A DNA stretch of 64,000 nt from Marsupella aquatica (GCA_973895155.1 OZ316894.1:20708001-20772000), one strand, 5' to 3'. Shown: positions 12,668 to 25,160, counted from the stretch's first letter. The notes: a model not told the origin generated them from the letters alone. Numbers and translations are program-made.

Positions 12668-14305
12668 CTAATAGTACTGTAGTCCATTTACCACCTCGAA
12701 GATAAATGAGGAACTTGCGCTAGTTGTGCTACACCGTGATTTTATTGTTAGAGACAGAATCGAGGGGAGCAAACACTGAAGCACGACACCGAAAATGTAG
12801 TGTAACAGACCACTGTCGAGCAGCTCTATTCCGTCTCCAGGTTCCAACCCACCACAAGACCACCAACCGTCTTCTTCTTCTATCCTACCCACCCGAACAG
12901 CGCTCCACAGACTGATGTTGACCTCACCGTTTGGCTCTGCGTGCATCATTTCCACCCACTCTTCCTCCTCCTAAACCTCCAGTGCAGTAGTTTCTCTCTG
13001 ACTTTTGGAAACCAATCCACAATTGTAGGAAAAATTGGTTTGGGCGGACGCAAATTATGCATTCCTCGAGGACAGTTTCCCTGATTCAGGAGACCTCACA
13101 GAAAACAAGGCTACGAATAAGGAGGACATGCATACAAGTGATCAAGCTTAAGCCACACACAGTATTCAGAACCGTTCTGAGAAAATCAGCATCACAGCTG
13201 AGTTGGGTCTTAATTTTCCTGGAACCACACATGAGGCGAATCGGAAGCCTGGAAGAGCGATGGATACCTTCTCCTCAAACCAGCACGATTTCTCACATAC
13301 CTTGGACGCCGGGTGTGCTCCCATCGACAATACTCCGGGCATTTCACTATATATTAAGAATCACGAGGAGCTGAAACTCCAAGCACTCTCGCAGCAGCAT
13401 AGACAGAGCACTTAGTCGATCGCTGAAACCATAGAGGAGAAGCTCTTCTACTCCTGCCACCCGCCGAAGTTCTCTGTGATAACGATCCCTGCGGATGGAC
13501 GGACAGACACCAATTTGCTTCGGAACAGCCCTCACTTTGCTCGAGAATTTTGCATGAATTTCAGTCACTGAACTGTCCCTGCAACGCAGCAGCTTAATTC
13601 AGGTACGTGTAGCCCAGTAATATATTTTTATGGATGCTCCGACCGTTTCTTGGGTGGAATTTCTGCATGCCTGTAACGATCTCAGATCTCTTTCTTTGTA
13701 TTGAAGTCCATGACGGGGTCCATGATCGGAGGATTGTGTATCGACACTAATATTCCAGAATATGTTTGAAAGTTCATGAGTCGAAATTCATTTCTTCCTA
13801 CCTAGATTCTCAGACGAGAAGGAGTTTCCATTCTCTCCATAATGTATCGCTTGAACGTGAAGTACTTAATTATCCGCATGAGGGAGAGAAGTCCAAATAT
13901 CTAGCGTCCTTGAACATCGTTAAGATCTCAGTCGTTCCAGCAAAGATCCTTAGTATTTTCTTTCTAATTAGGGTGGCTTTAAACACATAGAAAGCACCAT
14001 TCCAGCTTAGATCTTTCAGATCTCATAATCTTTGAAGCAAACCATGTCCAAGATCTTGGAAATCTCATAGTCGTTCCAGCTACGAAATGTAGGATCTCCA
14101 GAATTCAAATTTCACGGTCGTTCCAGCAAAGATCGAATTGTAAGATCTGCAACAATCAATCCAGTCTGTCACTAAGCAAAGTCGATGTCTTGCTGGGCTG
14201 CTGCAGGACACAGTAAACTACTGGCTTTCGCCTCCTTTGGATTGGGCTAGTTCGCTTCAGTGAACACAACCCGATATCTCGATATATACATTAAGGATTG
14301 CGAAA
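12668..14305. other. Intergenic and upstream region of the acidic-repeat gene
   Basis: No conserved coding frame recognised; frames at 13057-13568 are short and overlap on both strands. The distal part (13929-14130) carries a degenerate promoter repeat described separately. Confidence 0.5.
13929..14135 (+). promoter_or_regulatory. Degenerate repeats upstream of the acidic-repeat gene
   Basis: The motif CGTTCCAGCAAAGATC, or close variants, occurs at about 13933, 13999 (ATTCCAGCTTAGATC), 14072 (CGTTCCAGC then GGATC) and 14114. Copies are spaced roughly 40-70 bp and interleaved with AGATCT-type words. They lie 170-370 bp upstream of the start codon at 14306 and may be transcription-factor sites or the remains of a tandem duplication. 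Confidence 0.5.
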
Positions 14306-15049
14306 ATGGGCCAACAATCAGCAGCAGGGTTGGTGGTTCTCCTCTTGGGCATTTGCTGTTTCACTTGTAGTGAAGCTGCTCGACCTGGACCTGGAACTGG
14401 AATTTTCACTGGGATCGGCGATGGCAGTAGCATATCAGAGATGGTGATGGTCCACCCCAGCTTGTTTCTGCAGCGGAAGATTTTAGGAGAAGATCAACCC
14501 GACGAGAAAGAGGGGGAAAAAGAGTGGAAATCCGAGGACAAAGAGGAGAAAGAGGGGAAGGATGAGGAGGATGAGGGGAAGGATGAAGGGAAGGATGAGG
14601 GGAAGGATGATGAGGGGAAGGATGAAGGCAAGGATGAGGGGAAGGATGAGGAGGGGAAGGATGATGAGGGGAAGGATGATGAAGGGAAGGATGATGAGCG
14701 GAAGGATGAGGGGAAGGATGAGGGGAAGGGTGAGGAGGGGAAGGGTGAGGAGGGGAAGGATGAGGGGAAGGATGAGGGGAAGGATGAGGAGGGGAAGGAT
14801 GAAGGGAAGGATGAAGGGAAGGATGAGGGGAAGGATGAGGAGGGGAAGGATGAGGAGGGGAAGGATGAAGGGAAGGATGAGGGGAAGGATGATGAGGGGA
14901 AGGATGAAGGGAAGGATGAGGAGGGGAAGGATGAGGGGAAGGATGAGGAGGGGAAGGATGATGAGGGGAAGGATGAAGGGAAGGATGAGGGGAAGGATGA
15001 GGGGAAGCACGAAGAGGACGGGAAGGAAAATGGGTACTCACAGCCATAG
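14306..15049 (+). CDS. Secreted Gly/Lys/Asp/Glu-repeat protein, 247 aa
   Basis: The protein starts with a convincing signal peptide: polar MGQQ, a hydrophobic core [12 protein letters not shown] and a small-residue cleavage region near SEA at about residues 22-24. A short unique part (25-60) contains RPGPG. From about residue 62 nearly the whole protein consists of [18 protein letters not shown] and similar units, giving alternating acidic and lysine charge and predicted disorder. It should enter the secretory pathway and could sit in the cell wall or apoplast; function is unknown. TATATA at 14281-14286 lies only 25 bp before the ATG, too close for a normal 5' UTR, so another initiator is probably used. 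The repeat frame is also open in other frames because of its period, but only this frame has a signal peptide. Confidence 0.7.
   Translation: MGQQSAAGLVVLLLGICCFTCSEAARPGPGTGIFTGIGDGSSISEMVMVHPSLFLQRKILGEDQPDEKEGEKEWKSEDKEEKEGKDEEDEGKDEGKDEGKDDEGKDEGKDEGKDEEGKDDEGKDDEGKDDERKDEGKDEGKGEEGKGEEGKDEGKDEGKDEEGKDEGKDEGKDEGKDEEGKDEEGKDEGKDEGKDDEGKDEGKDEEGKDEGKDEEGKDDEGKDEGKDEGKDEGKHEEDGKENGYSQP
14530..15008. repeat. Coding minisatellite (GGAAGGATGAGG family)
   Basis: About 480 bp of tandem 12-bp and 15-bp units (GGGAAGGATGAG with optional GAG or GAT insertions), nearly all purine on the plus strand. Every length variant is a multiple of three, so the reading frame of the gene at 14306 survives expansion and contraction. 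Long overlapping frames on both strands are by-products of this periodicity. Confidence 0.95.
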
Positions 15050-15215
15050 ACAGAAGAGAAGCAAGAGTGGAAGCCCAAGGAGGACGTCCAAAAAAATTGG
15101 GATTCACAGCCCAGACAGAGGACGCGAAGAAAGAGTGGAAACCCCAGGAGAGCATTGACAAAAAGTGGTAGTCACAGCCGAAGACACAAGCGTTCCGTCC
15201 CAGTTCTAGAACAAA
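15035..15215 (+). pseudogene. Decayed C-terminal repeat units after the stop codon
   Basis: Beyond the TAG ending the acidic-repeat protein, a ~70-bp unit repeats: TCACAGCC, then AGACAGA, then AAGAGTGGAA, then AAAA.TGG. Copies start near 15035, 15103 and 15172. Translated around the breaks they give related Glu/Lys/Trp-rich peptides of the WKP and SQP type, but a TAG, a 2-nt indel and a second TAG interrupt them. I infer that the ancestral protein was longer and that its C-terminus was lost by a recent stop. Confidence 0.5.
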
Positions 15216-15751
15216 AAGTAACATCACAATCTTTTCGAGTTGTGAAATCTTTTTGAGTTGCAAGGGAAACAATACAATAAAATTTACTTTACTTTCTTTC
15301 AGGCATCCTCATATCTTGAGATATCTAAAAGAAATGTTTTATGCTTAATTGTCGAGCAATAAGTTTCGGAAACTTTTTGTAATGACTATAATAAAGTTTG
15401 TTTAAAGAGCATTGTGAGCTATAAATGCCCTGGACAACAAGGATACTAGCTTTAGGTTTGAGGGGCTGTTGTTGAAGGGCACTCCAGATCATAAGCTCTC
15501 AAATAAGAGGGCATTAGGCTCCTGACTTTTGAGGTTGAGGGTAGCAGGACATTAATACATTTCATTTTTACTAATTCTAGGAAACGAATACTACAAATTT
15601 CACAATGAGTTAATGCAAATCTTGAATGTGCACTCTTCTCCATAAATATAGCTGAAAAATACCAAAAAAAAGGCATTACGTATGCTTTTACATTAGGCAG
15701 CTAATGCATGTTTGATTTTATTTTAACATTGTGGAGAGACTAAGAAAATCG

Positions 15752-15928
15752 AAAATTACCAGATGAGATTCCTTTAAATCTCACTTGGCTTTGTTGGGTC
15801 TTTATACATAACTACATATCAGATAAAATCTTAAGAGTATCAAAAATTAACAGATGAGGTTCCTTTTTCACTTGGCTTTGTTGGGTCTATATACAGAAAC
15901 ACATATCAAATTAAATCTTAAGAGTATT
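15752..15928. repeat. 90-bp tandem duplication
   Basis: Units at 15752-15841 and 15842-15928 share AATTA.CAGATGAG, CACTTGGCTTTGTTGGGTCT and ATCTTAAGAGTAT with a few substitutions. No gene is nearby. Confidence 0.75.
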
Positions 15929-16299
15929 ATTTTTATAACAATGTGGTAATTCACATTAGAGTGGCATGGCCTGATAGTGTAGCTTTCAGATTCCTTGGAA
16001 GAGGAAGTGTCCATAATGACTTCTTTGGAGGTTATTTTGTTGGGTTTGGTTTGGCGTGGGTTCCCTTGCTCTCTCAGCTGATTCGAATGGGTGCCAAAAA
16101 CTAGGATTGGACTTGACAGCTGAAGGAACAAAATGACCTCCACTAGCTTGGGCTTGGGCTTGATCGTGAAATTGGCTCTCTTTTATGAACAGCTTTCAAA
16201 TGTGTCCAAGAAACTGCAATCTATGTGGGTAAAGCCCACTGGACTTGGGATGGTTGGAAAATAATCAGCAACTAAGCTACAGAGTGTGAGGTAGCCCCT

Positions 16300-17195
16300 T
16301 ACTGGTCAATAGACAACTTTTGACCACAAATCCAAATGAGATTGCCACAGACTCAAGTGGAATAGCCACCTCACTTGAGTACCTGAATTTTTGCAAATCT
16401 CCACAAGTTACTTGAGTGGAATCACAATTAGGCTGGTCTGTTGGTTAGGGCATTTTTTGGTTTTAGTGTCAATGTAAACTCATAAGTGGAGGGATGGTGA
16501 AGCAAGCAGAAGAGTTACGCCCTGGCTATGAGTTACTTTTTTATTTGTTGTTGTCCAAATTTGAGAATGTTTTAAAAATCACTCAGAAATTAATTCATAA
16601 TGTCCTTTTGGAGCCAAAGTGATTCTTTCAATCTTACTTTATAAATGTTTAAACTCTGTCCTTGTGTCATTGCTCCGCAATTTTAAGTACATCAGTTCCA
16701 CTATATAAAATCTTGTTTCCATGTTTCTAGATCTCCTTATTCCCAGAGCATTCAGTCCCATGAGCAGAGCATTCAGTCCCATAAGCAGATTTAACAATGT
16801 TATGATTGTTGTTGTTCTCGACTCGTTTTTTTGCTTGGCCCTGCGTTCCCGTAGTAGTAACACAATTTATTAATTTTTTGTAGAAAGTGAGCTCTGATGG
16901 CAGTGGCTGCAGAGATGGACTGCATTTCACGGATATTGGGCAATATGGAAACAAGAGTCTGCAGGGACCCAGGAAGTTGAATTCGTTTTTGAAAGGACGT
17001 GATGCAGGCAAAAAGCACATTCAATGTTGACAACGAAAAGAGAGAGAAAAAACCAGAGAAAAAGACTACGATTTCCACTCGCATAACAAATGGCCAACTT
17101 CACGTTTATCTGCAAATGTGGCTCATGTTTTCGTCAATGTACGTCAATGCTCTGTACCGTGTGTCTCTTCCTACAGTTGCAATTTACGGCCAACT
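16300..17195 (+). repeat. Diverged direct repeat, copy B (without LTR)
   Basis: Second copy of the repeat at 1-1285. It preserves the pre-insertion site of the solo LTR (GACTC near 16350). It also carries a private 21-bp tandem duplication, AGAGCATTCAGTCCCAT, at about 16744-16785. Confidence 0.8.
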
Positions 17196-19933
17196 CGCAT
17201 GTGAGTGGCCTTGTGTTTTGCGGCCCTTTACCCGCGCGACATTTTAGGACATTACAGGTCTCATAACAATTCAATTTCAGTCCCACCAAATTGTTTAGGG
17301 TGTTTCAATAATTACCGTTCAATGGCTATGACATGTGCTTTGCTATCATATGGTGTAATCTCAAATGGTTAGCCTTACTGAAGAGTGAAACTGACCAAGT
17401 GTATATGTGGGCATTCCAAATGGCCCAGACCCACCTCTAATTTGACGGTCCGGATGTTCGATCAGCTCCATATCCACGCCCTTGCTGCCCCACTGCATGG
17501 CCTGCGGTGCGGCACTGAATGCAGCAGCAGGTAAAGCATTGTAGGAGAATTTCATGATCAGCTCATTGATCTTCTCTTTCATAGTCCAGGTGAGGAGCCG
17601 CTCAGCCTCGAAGAAATCAGACCCGGACGACATGGTGTCCAGACCCCTGATTTGCCCGTCAAGGCCAAACCTGGGTCCGTTACCGGTGCTACAGTGGATT
17701 CCGCCAAGGTGGGTGCCTTGGGACAGAGCAAAATTATTACCGTAGCGCCATACCGGTTATTCCAGGAATGCCAAAAGACGACGTGTGAGGCGTCCACTCC
17801 CGCATGAAAAGATTGCAGCCAAGTCTATACACGACAAAACCTTCGAAACTACTTGTAGCCATGCAACATCCTGAAGGCCCGCCTGAAAGGTTAATCCCAT
17901 TCAATAGCTCCCTCAATCCCCTGAAATCCATGTACTGTAGTTCATCGATAACACGATCGGAGCATCAGGAAAGTCTTACTTTTACTGATACTTCCTCCCG
18001 CAATTTAGCCTTGTGTTGTTCTACATCACTTTCGAGGTCTCATATTTTCTTGCGTTTTTGCTTTTCCAATCGTAAGCTGCTCACATTTTGTACAGTGGAA
18101 GACTGTTTTTCCTCTCAACTTCCAATGAACAACCGTCTTGCGTGAGGTGTGGCCCACTGTCTGCACAACATGCTTTCTTTGGCGATAACTGGTCGTCTAA
18201 CAACTGCAAAATTTCTTCCTTTTCTAGAAACAAACTTACAGCAGTATCCTCCGAAATGTCTAAATACACAGTTAGTAGAACAGATTATTTGAGGAAGCAG
18301 AAAATGCGAATATGTTAGTGAAACGTGTGAAAGGATAATAGGAGTTTTCGTACGGAGTTATTTCCTCACTAGTTAAAGCAAATTCACGGCCAGCACAGCT
18401 TGCATTTCGAGCCAGACGCTAACGAGTTAGTTATTCCACTTTCCACGGGTTGGTTCTTACTAGGGTAGCCTTTCTGTTAATTGTGACCAGGTGAACAGTC
18501 ACCTTCCATAAAGTCGCAATGGCCGGGGCAATGGCTTTCAAGATTACAGTCCTGATAGATATATGGAATGATATCGATTTCCTGCACAGCCAATTTGTGA
18601 ATGAGATTGTCAGCTAGACTTTCCAGCCTCAAGATCAAGATGGGGCTCCCACACTCCCACCTATCACAGGACGAATTTTCTTTGCTGTTGCACCCTTCAT
18701 TTCTTCTTGCAGCTAGCTACAGAATGTGATCGCCATTCCAAACCATCGAATCAAAACGCACGGTCATCTTTTGAGGGATGGGGAATTCAGTCCGGAAGAT
18801 CATGTTCAATCGACAGCTAAAAGTAAACATTGGGAAAATGACCCCAGTGACGAAATGCTTGATCAATTCTACAACAGTGGACGCTGGCTTTAGAACATTC
18901 CTTGACCGACAGTACTTTTCAAAAGCTTGGTTCAGTGGGCCCGGGGGATCCAGCAGAGGCCACTGTCTTAAGGCAGTCAATATATTTACCTCAAGTTAAA
19001 TCGTCCTACATAAACAAAAGAAAAACTCCGGTGTCCTTGAATGATTATTGTGAACAAGCAACGATCTCAAACCTTCAGCATGCTCAGGAGTAATCGATGA
19101 CATCGAAATTAGAATTCCCAGAATTCCCAGACAGGAGCTGCAACATTGTGTATGTTCTACACATCGAAATCAACCACAGCTCGGTAATTCGATGTGATGT
19201 CTACTGTAAGTCTCGAAGGATGCTACCACGAGACAGACAGCATCCAAGAAAAGTAAAATCAGCTCGAATGTGGAATGAGTCTTACCAACATACATGCCTT
19301 TCCTTCCAAAAAAGGAAAACCTAATACAGTAGAGTAATGTAAACTCACAACAAGACACGCCCCAGTTTCAGAAGATTCCGCACACAATCCGATGATAGTG
19401 GTAATGCCACAAAAAGGAGGCAGATGCTACTCCATTGTACGAACAACGAATTTTGGACAACTCTCCTGCCTAGGTACCGCGATATTCTGAGAACACGTCT
19501 AAATGCTTCTCTATGGTAATATGATGACGGCCGCAACACTAAGCCAATACCCATTCTGTGAGGTAATTCATCGAAAAATGTGTTTCTGTTTAAATTACAG
19601 TAAAAAAGGGGGTTGCAATGAATTTCTATTTCTTACTCCAGCCGAAAGGATACATTTAAACGGGCACAAATGCAGACTAGTTTTCAACGTCCTGTCAGTC
19701 TCTAGTCTCTGTGAACAAAGTAGTCTGCCCACCCTACTCAGACAGTTCGCCAACAATTGAAGCTAAAAGTACAAGAACTTTCCGGCGATCACAAAAAATG
19801 CGCTGCAGAATTCTTTCAGCGACATAGATCACCAACTTGGCCGGCAGTTTCTCTCCAAACCTTTCTTCAATATCTTTCAGCGATACCTCGTTGCTCGTCC
19901 TACCTCCACTAAAAGGTTGCAGCATAATGTCTT
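17196..19933. other. Region with unassigned minus-strand ORF fragments
   Basis: Two minus-strand frames have protein-like composition but no family I recognise. 17633-17361 (91 codons) includes FFEAERLLTWTMKEKI and QAMQWGSKGVDMELIEHP; its frame continues upstream with a GLDGQIRGLDTM stretch. 18980-18717 (88 codons) includes TVVELIKHFVTGVIFPMF and VRFDSMVWNGDHIL. A third at 18269-18081 is shorter. They could be exons of a minus-strand gene downstream of the desaturase or degenerate remains. I could not connect them with splice sites confidently. Otherwise the region contains the desaturase 3' flank and nothing else I can name. Confidence 0.25.
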
Positions 19934-22606
19934 TCAAAGGGTACTAGCAGCTGGGAAAGCCAGTTTCTTCTTATGGTCCGCGGAAGGCAGCTTCACTTTA
20001 GTTGCCAACCCTACGGCTTCCAACATTCTCACAATGTACCAAGTTGGATCTAGTTGCCACCACTCCAGACCATGGCGAGCGGAATACTCGAAGGCATGAT
20101 GGTTATTATGCCAACCCTCTCCGAAAGCAAGCAAGGCAACCCACCTGACAGACAGAGGCATGATGTCAGCCAAAAGTAGCAGATAGCCTCTCCGACTCGC
20201 AGTTTCAATCCCTATTCCAGTCCTTAAGAAATACAGTCTGGAAAAAGTTCATAAGTCTTCATCAAGAATGCACCTCGAAGTTGTCTGGTCTTAGCTACAT
20301 GTAGACTAAACAAGCAGCAGATTACTTGAGAAAGAATTACACTCGTGTGACAATTCCTTCAATTTGGTAGTATGGACTGCCCTAGCTTGACTATCATGGG
20401 CTAAATCATTGCTGAACTAAACAACTTAAGCTTCATCTAAAATACTTCATCCCTCCACTAACATTTACATCCAAAAGTTCCAGCTTTATAACTTTACAAT
20501 CTATATACCACACATCGCCTCTTCCACGCTCCGTCACTGTAGACTACTTGGAGACGAGATCTCAAACAAAATTCTAATGGAAGTTTAATAACACAAGCTA
20601 GGGCGTTGGGAACAGTTTAACAACACAAGCTAGCGCGTTGGGAACAACCGCTACATCTGCACACAAAAATTTGTGGCTACGGGTATTTCTAGCTCGACTG
20701 TTCAGACAATACTTAGACACTGCAACAAGAGGTAGATGCTTACCAGTTGTTCCTCGACAAGTCTCCAGTGTTCCAGCTTTGGTATCCCCAAACATGAGAC
20801 GCCGAGTTCACGAACCACGTAATATGATAAACCCATACAGCCCTCACAGCCTGCACGACGGACAACGGTCGCAGAGTTATCAAAATGAAATGAAAAAATT
20901 TTCCTACCGTGAAGTGCAGTGCCAGAGTTTGTCCTCAAGAATTTCAAGCTCCAAACATGGGCCAGCCAGCACCCAACAGTAGTGGCACTCACCATTCCCC
21001 AGATGACATAGGATGGACCACCTAGAGCATACAGAGCGACTGCCATGGCGATGGGGTGGAACGGATAGGTTTTTTGTATGAACTTGTAGAATGGATCTTT
21101 TTCCATATCGCCAACGTTAGCACGGGCTCCTACCTGATGGTGCAACAAGCCCACACAGCATCAGATTAATAATCCATAGTGGAGGCGACGAGCCAGCGAC
21201 TAGGGTATACTTTCAACGGTCCAGAAGACTCCAGCAGACCAGCTGAAACATGTCGTGCATATCGCAAGTGGAACCTGACAGGTAGCCGAGCCAAACAGAT
21301 AGACTTCTCACTCTGGCTTCAGTTAACTGGTCGTCCAATAGCCATCCCATGTGGCTATGCCAAAATCCTTCGTAAGGCGTATGTGGATCATTTTCCGTAT
21401 CACAGAACTGATGATGGTAGCGGTGTGAGCTAACCCACTCGATTGGGTCACCCTAAATACACAAGGCACAGACCACGAATTAGTCACCAATAACGGTACG
21501 CGTACAAAACAGGGTCTGTTCTCAAAAACCTGCACTCAAATAATGACCGACATGTTCCATGCCCGAGATATCAATTCAACACAACCGTCATTTATACCCC
21601 ACAGCCGACCAACTCATTGATAGGGCCACGAACGAGATGTTGGCAGAAATAGATGCAACAACTGGGCGAATAACTCAGGGCTCGAGTAACACAAAGCAAA
21701 ATTGCAGGGACAATGGACACGCTACACAGAACAATCCTTCTTGGTGATGTAGTAAAAACCCAGCATTTAGAACGAGCGCGTAAAAAATCTCGGCCACAAG
21801 AAGCGTACCTGGACAGCTTGCACACCACAATAGGCGAATGTATATTCTAACCACTTCGGAAGCTTGAAACTCTTGTGCGAGAGATTCCTGTGGAACGAGA
21901 GAGTAATGCCGAGACACCCTGTGATAAGATACAAGATACCGAATACTCCGAAAGCACTCCACGAGAAGGTGAAGGGAGCAGCGAGGCAGAGACCGTGCAT
22001 AACCAACATGTAAACTGCATACGTAATGTCCTTCGACGTCCATTTCCTGTTTAAAAAGTATGGCCTTTTCCTCTTTGGTACGACATCGGAGAACCAGATG
22101 TTTCGAGCTCCGCTGCCTTCCAACGCTGTTGCCGCTGAAGCTGATGAAGACGAAGCCTCCTCCACAATGCAAACTGGACCGCGCCGCACAGACCCGTGAT
22201 TCTGTCCTATGGCCCTAGAAGAAATGGATGGACCACACCTCAGAGGAGCTCCAACAAGCAACTCCGTTTTCAATTGACCGATCCTCCTCTCCGACGATAA
22301 ACCCTGCGTTGCCATAAATATTCTACAGCTCCTCGTTTTCGTCGTCGCTCTGAGGGACAATAAACCACTCCCGTCCTGGAGCGATGGACAGGCCGCGGTG
22401 CTCCTCCTGTTCAAGCTTTGCAGCTGAGGATTTTCCACAGTAACGCAAGCGGACTGCACAAATCTTCCGGCTCCATGAACGCCCAATGCCGATGGGGCTC
22501 CCACAACCGCTGCTGCCACCCCGGGGATCGTCATGGCGTCTCCCGCTCCCGTCCGAATACACGAATGTCCCTTCCCCTCTTCTTCTGCAGAGAGAGAGCT
22601 CGCCAA
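19934..22606 (-). CDS. Plastid-type acyl-lipid desaturase (FAD5/ADS family), five exons
   Basis: Model: exons 22606-21809, 21452-21312, 21133-20993, 20850-20744 and 20144-19934, all introns GT-AG with phases that join (about 465 aa). All three di-iron histidine boxes are present: FHRNLSH in exon 1, SSHRYHH in exon 2 and GWHNNHH in exon 5. Exons 3 and 4 carry the FIQKTYPFH and WNTGDLSRNNW segments typical of plant ADS/FAD5 proteins. The family introduces a double bond into acyl chains, mostly on plastid galactolipid palmitate or as a delta-9 enzyme; the exact substrate is not readable. The ~190-residue N-terminus is Ser/Ala/Arg-rich like a chloroplast transit peptide. The ATG at 22534 gives a less acidic peptide than the first ATG at 22606 and may be the true start. 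The antisense frame 22486-22983 is a shadow. Confidence 0.93.
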
Positions 22607-23855
22607 TGCCTGCTCGCTCGTCCTCTATACTACTCCAAGAGGAGAACGATCGACAATGGCGCACATTCTCGCTCTCTCCAGAGCTGAAGAGCGGAAGAGC
22701 GGAAGAACTCTGTGGTACAACCGAAGATGGCTACAACAGCGACTCTAAATTGGTTCGGGCGAAGAGAAGAAGTCACTGCCACTCCCTCTCCTCGCTTCCA
22801 CTTTCCCACTCATCACACCGTCCGAAGACTGAGGACAGATGGAGCGAGCGAGCGAGTGACAGAATGATCTTGTACAACTTTACCAGGGTTATCTGTCACC
22901 GTTGGAAGCCCTCGAGCGAACAGATGACAGGTATCCTTTCTAACCAAGGGTGGTTACACACTGTACTCGTCAATCGTTCCTGACTCCGTGATAATTTTCC
23001 GTTAGGTCTGCTGATCTGCGCTCACCTCTTCATTCGACCTGATGTGCGCGAGAATTAATGTCCTGTCCTCTGGGTTTATGAAGGTTTTGGTCCTGATTGG
23101 ACCGAGACCGACCGATCAGTGATGTAAACTATGGTCTATCTTTCTCCACAGTCCACACCATTATTTCGCGCGAGGACGGTCAGCGAGAGGTTAAATTAAT
23201 GTTTATCGCAACTGTCTCAATATCAGACCTTCTCTCAAGTACGTACCACCTACTTAGAGTACCAACCCTTGGCACGTTGCTCTGTCCACGACGACCAGGG
23301 TATAATTGTGGGCGAAAGGGGAAGAAGGCGCTGGGACAAATTGGCTGACTTGATTTGATTTCTTCCGAGTTGCGGTGATGATGACCTCGTGGCCTTGCCA
23401 GCGGCAACCACAGAGGTCGAGCGGATCACGGACGATGACTTCAAAGGTTGGTCAGATTGGTAAGGAGAGGAAGAACCGCGGACCACACTGCGGATTGTTC
23501 GAAAAGGAAAACAGAGCTATGCCCTAGAGCCTAGGCACTGGACAATCCCGTAAATGTCTACGCATTGGCTGACCTATACCCTTCCTCATCAGTTTCTCAC
23601 CGCTAATCGAAACAGCCACGAGAGAGCAGAATTTCCCGGGATCGATGTCGACCTATCATGGAAGCGACACCGACTGAGTACCCCACGAATGGAGCTTAGT
23701 CTATGTCCTCGAAAGGCGGGAGAGCTATGGAGAATTGACATCGTCATCGCCATGAAAGAATACCGTAAGCAGGTCAACTTCTCTACACGCCTACTGTAGC
23801 TTACTAACGTCGTGGTGACCAGACTCCTAACCACGGTCAGAGCAGGACAACAGGG

Positions 23856-24000
23856 CAGTTTCTCCTCAGTTAATATGTTGACTCTGGTGTCAGGTTGTTG
23901 TGGTCAATATTTGGACTCTGTGGGTTAACTTCAAGAGTGAGCAACTACGGCGCAAGGCATTCAACTACAGTACGGGACTTGCACTTACTCATCTCTGGAG
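23856..24000 (+). repeat. Direct repeat, copy 1 (partner 24688-24850)
   Basis: Shared blocks include TTTCTCCTCAGTT, GTTGTGGTCAA and CTTCAAGAGTGAGCAACTAC, then ACAGTAC and CTCATCTCT. The copies differ by substitutions and indels and lie about 830 bp apart in the same orientation. Confidence 0.75.
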
Positions 24001-24687
24001 AATTACATAAAAATGATTGTAACGGTTACATGCAAAGGTTATACAAATCTATTTATCTATTCTGTAAGATAAAATTAAAAACTATAGCAAAGCCATGTTT
24101 CGTACCTACTCCTAACCACTCTGAGCTCTCGACTAAACCAGATGCTGTGGAGCAATGTTCCATTTTGTGTGAGAATTTTGGTGGATGGGCTTGCAAAAAA
24201 GGTTCCAAAAAGTTGTAGTGACTTCTTTGCCATATTCAATAGTCCAGATCTGACTATACATAGATCTAACAGTGATCTTCAACTCGACTACAAAACATTT
24301 GCTCAGCAGAGGTTTCTCCACCAGTCAAACTGCCACCTGCCCGCAATAAACAGGGAAACGCCATTACGCCACCGATGAGGTGTTTCTCCGAGGTATTCTA
24401 TGTTGCGAATAAACAGGGGATTTTGATAGCGAGGAGAGTTTGATAGCTAGACAATAATGGCTCCAAATTTCAGTTACTTTTTGGTGCCTTTACATTTTTG
24501 GTGTTTTTTAAAGGCTGCAGATGGCTAGCGAGCTCGCTAGCAAAAAGGGAGTCCCCAAAAGGGATGTTACCAACCAGGTAGTTGATAGGGAGGCAGTTGC
24601 ATGTAGAAAAATAGGGGGTCATGCAGGAATTTTTTTTGCTCGTGCGAAAAAAAATTTTACTGTTTGCTCGCACATTACAATTACCAG

Positions 24688-24850
24688 TGTTTCTCCTCAG
24701 TTGTGTGTTTAACTCTAGTTTCAGTGTGTTGTGGTCAAAATCTAGTCTCACCAATGGAAACAGCGGTGGCGGCACTTCAAGAGTGAGCAACTACCATTCT
24801 GAACCCTTCAACCACAGTACTGTACTTGTACCTCTTCATCTCTAGAGTGA
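24688..24850 (+). repeat. Direct repeat, copy 2 (partner 23856-24000)
   Basis: Second copy of the segment at 23856-24000, slightly longer through an insertion near GGAAACAGCGGTGGCGG. Confidence 0.75.
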
Positions 24851-25008
24851 AAGCCAACATGTTTGACTGTGGGGCTGAGGGAGAAGAGAGGGCACAAGTC
24901 ATCCTGGTGGGAGCTGGGAGCCATCTATCGAACCACTATAATAAACAATCTTGCCAAAAAAAAAGGGGCAAGAACTGCTTTCAAAGAAAGTAGCCTGCAT
25001 GTACATTC

Positions 25009-25160
25009 TTTGAATATAAATAGAAACTATGGTAAAAATCATGTATGATCAGCATTTGACATATATGATATCCATGAATCTTTGCATCCACTTGGTGGAC
25101 CATAGAGTTACAGAGATTTCACTCTAAAAGCTTACACCCCAACTCTAGTTTGAAGTTGCG
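25009..25160 (+). repeat. Dispersed repeat family, copy 1
   Basis: Shares with 60530-60740 (same strand) and 27635-27800 (opposite strand) an ordered series: CATTCTTTGAATATAA, TAGAAAC.ATG, TTTGACATA.AT, CATCCAC.TGGTG, CTAGAGTTA-like and CCCCAACTCTAG. No coding capacity. Possibly a MITE, SINE or LTR fragment. Confidence 0.65.

Larger units (their letters stand above)
22607..25000. other. Upstream flank of the desaturase and gene-poor DNA
   Basis: The first few hundred bases should hold the desaturase promoter and 5' UTR, but no clear TATA box is seen on the minus strand. Frames at 23097-24378 and 24470-25048 are short, overlap on both strands and show no domains. Confidence 0.5.

Noticed and set aside
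14281-14286. TATATA as the TATA box of the gene starting at 14306
   Set aside because: A start site 25-30 bp downstream would fall at or after the ATG and lose the signal peptide.
14406-15272. Long minus-strand and alternate plus-strand frames over the GKDE gene
   Set aside because: They arise from the 12/15-bp periodicity of the minisatellite. Products are pure Pro/Ser/His or Leu/Ile repeats without start context or signal peptide.
22486-22983. 165-codon plus-strand frame opposite the desaturase exon 1
   Set aside because: Antisense shadow of the Ser/Ala-rich transit-peptide region and its promoter, with no domain.
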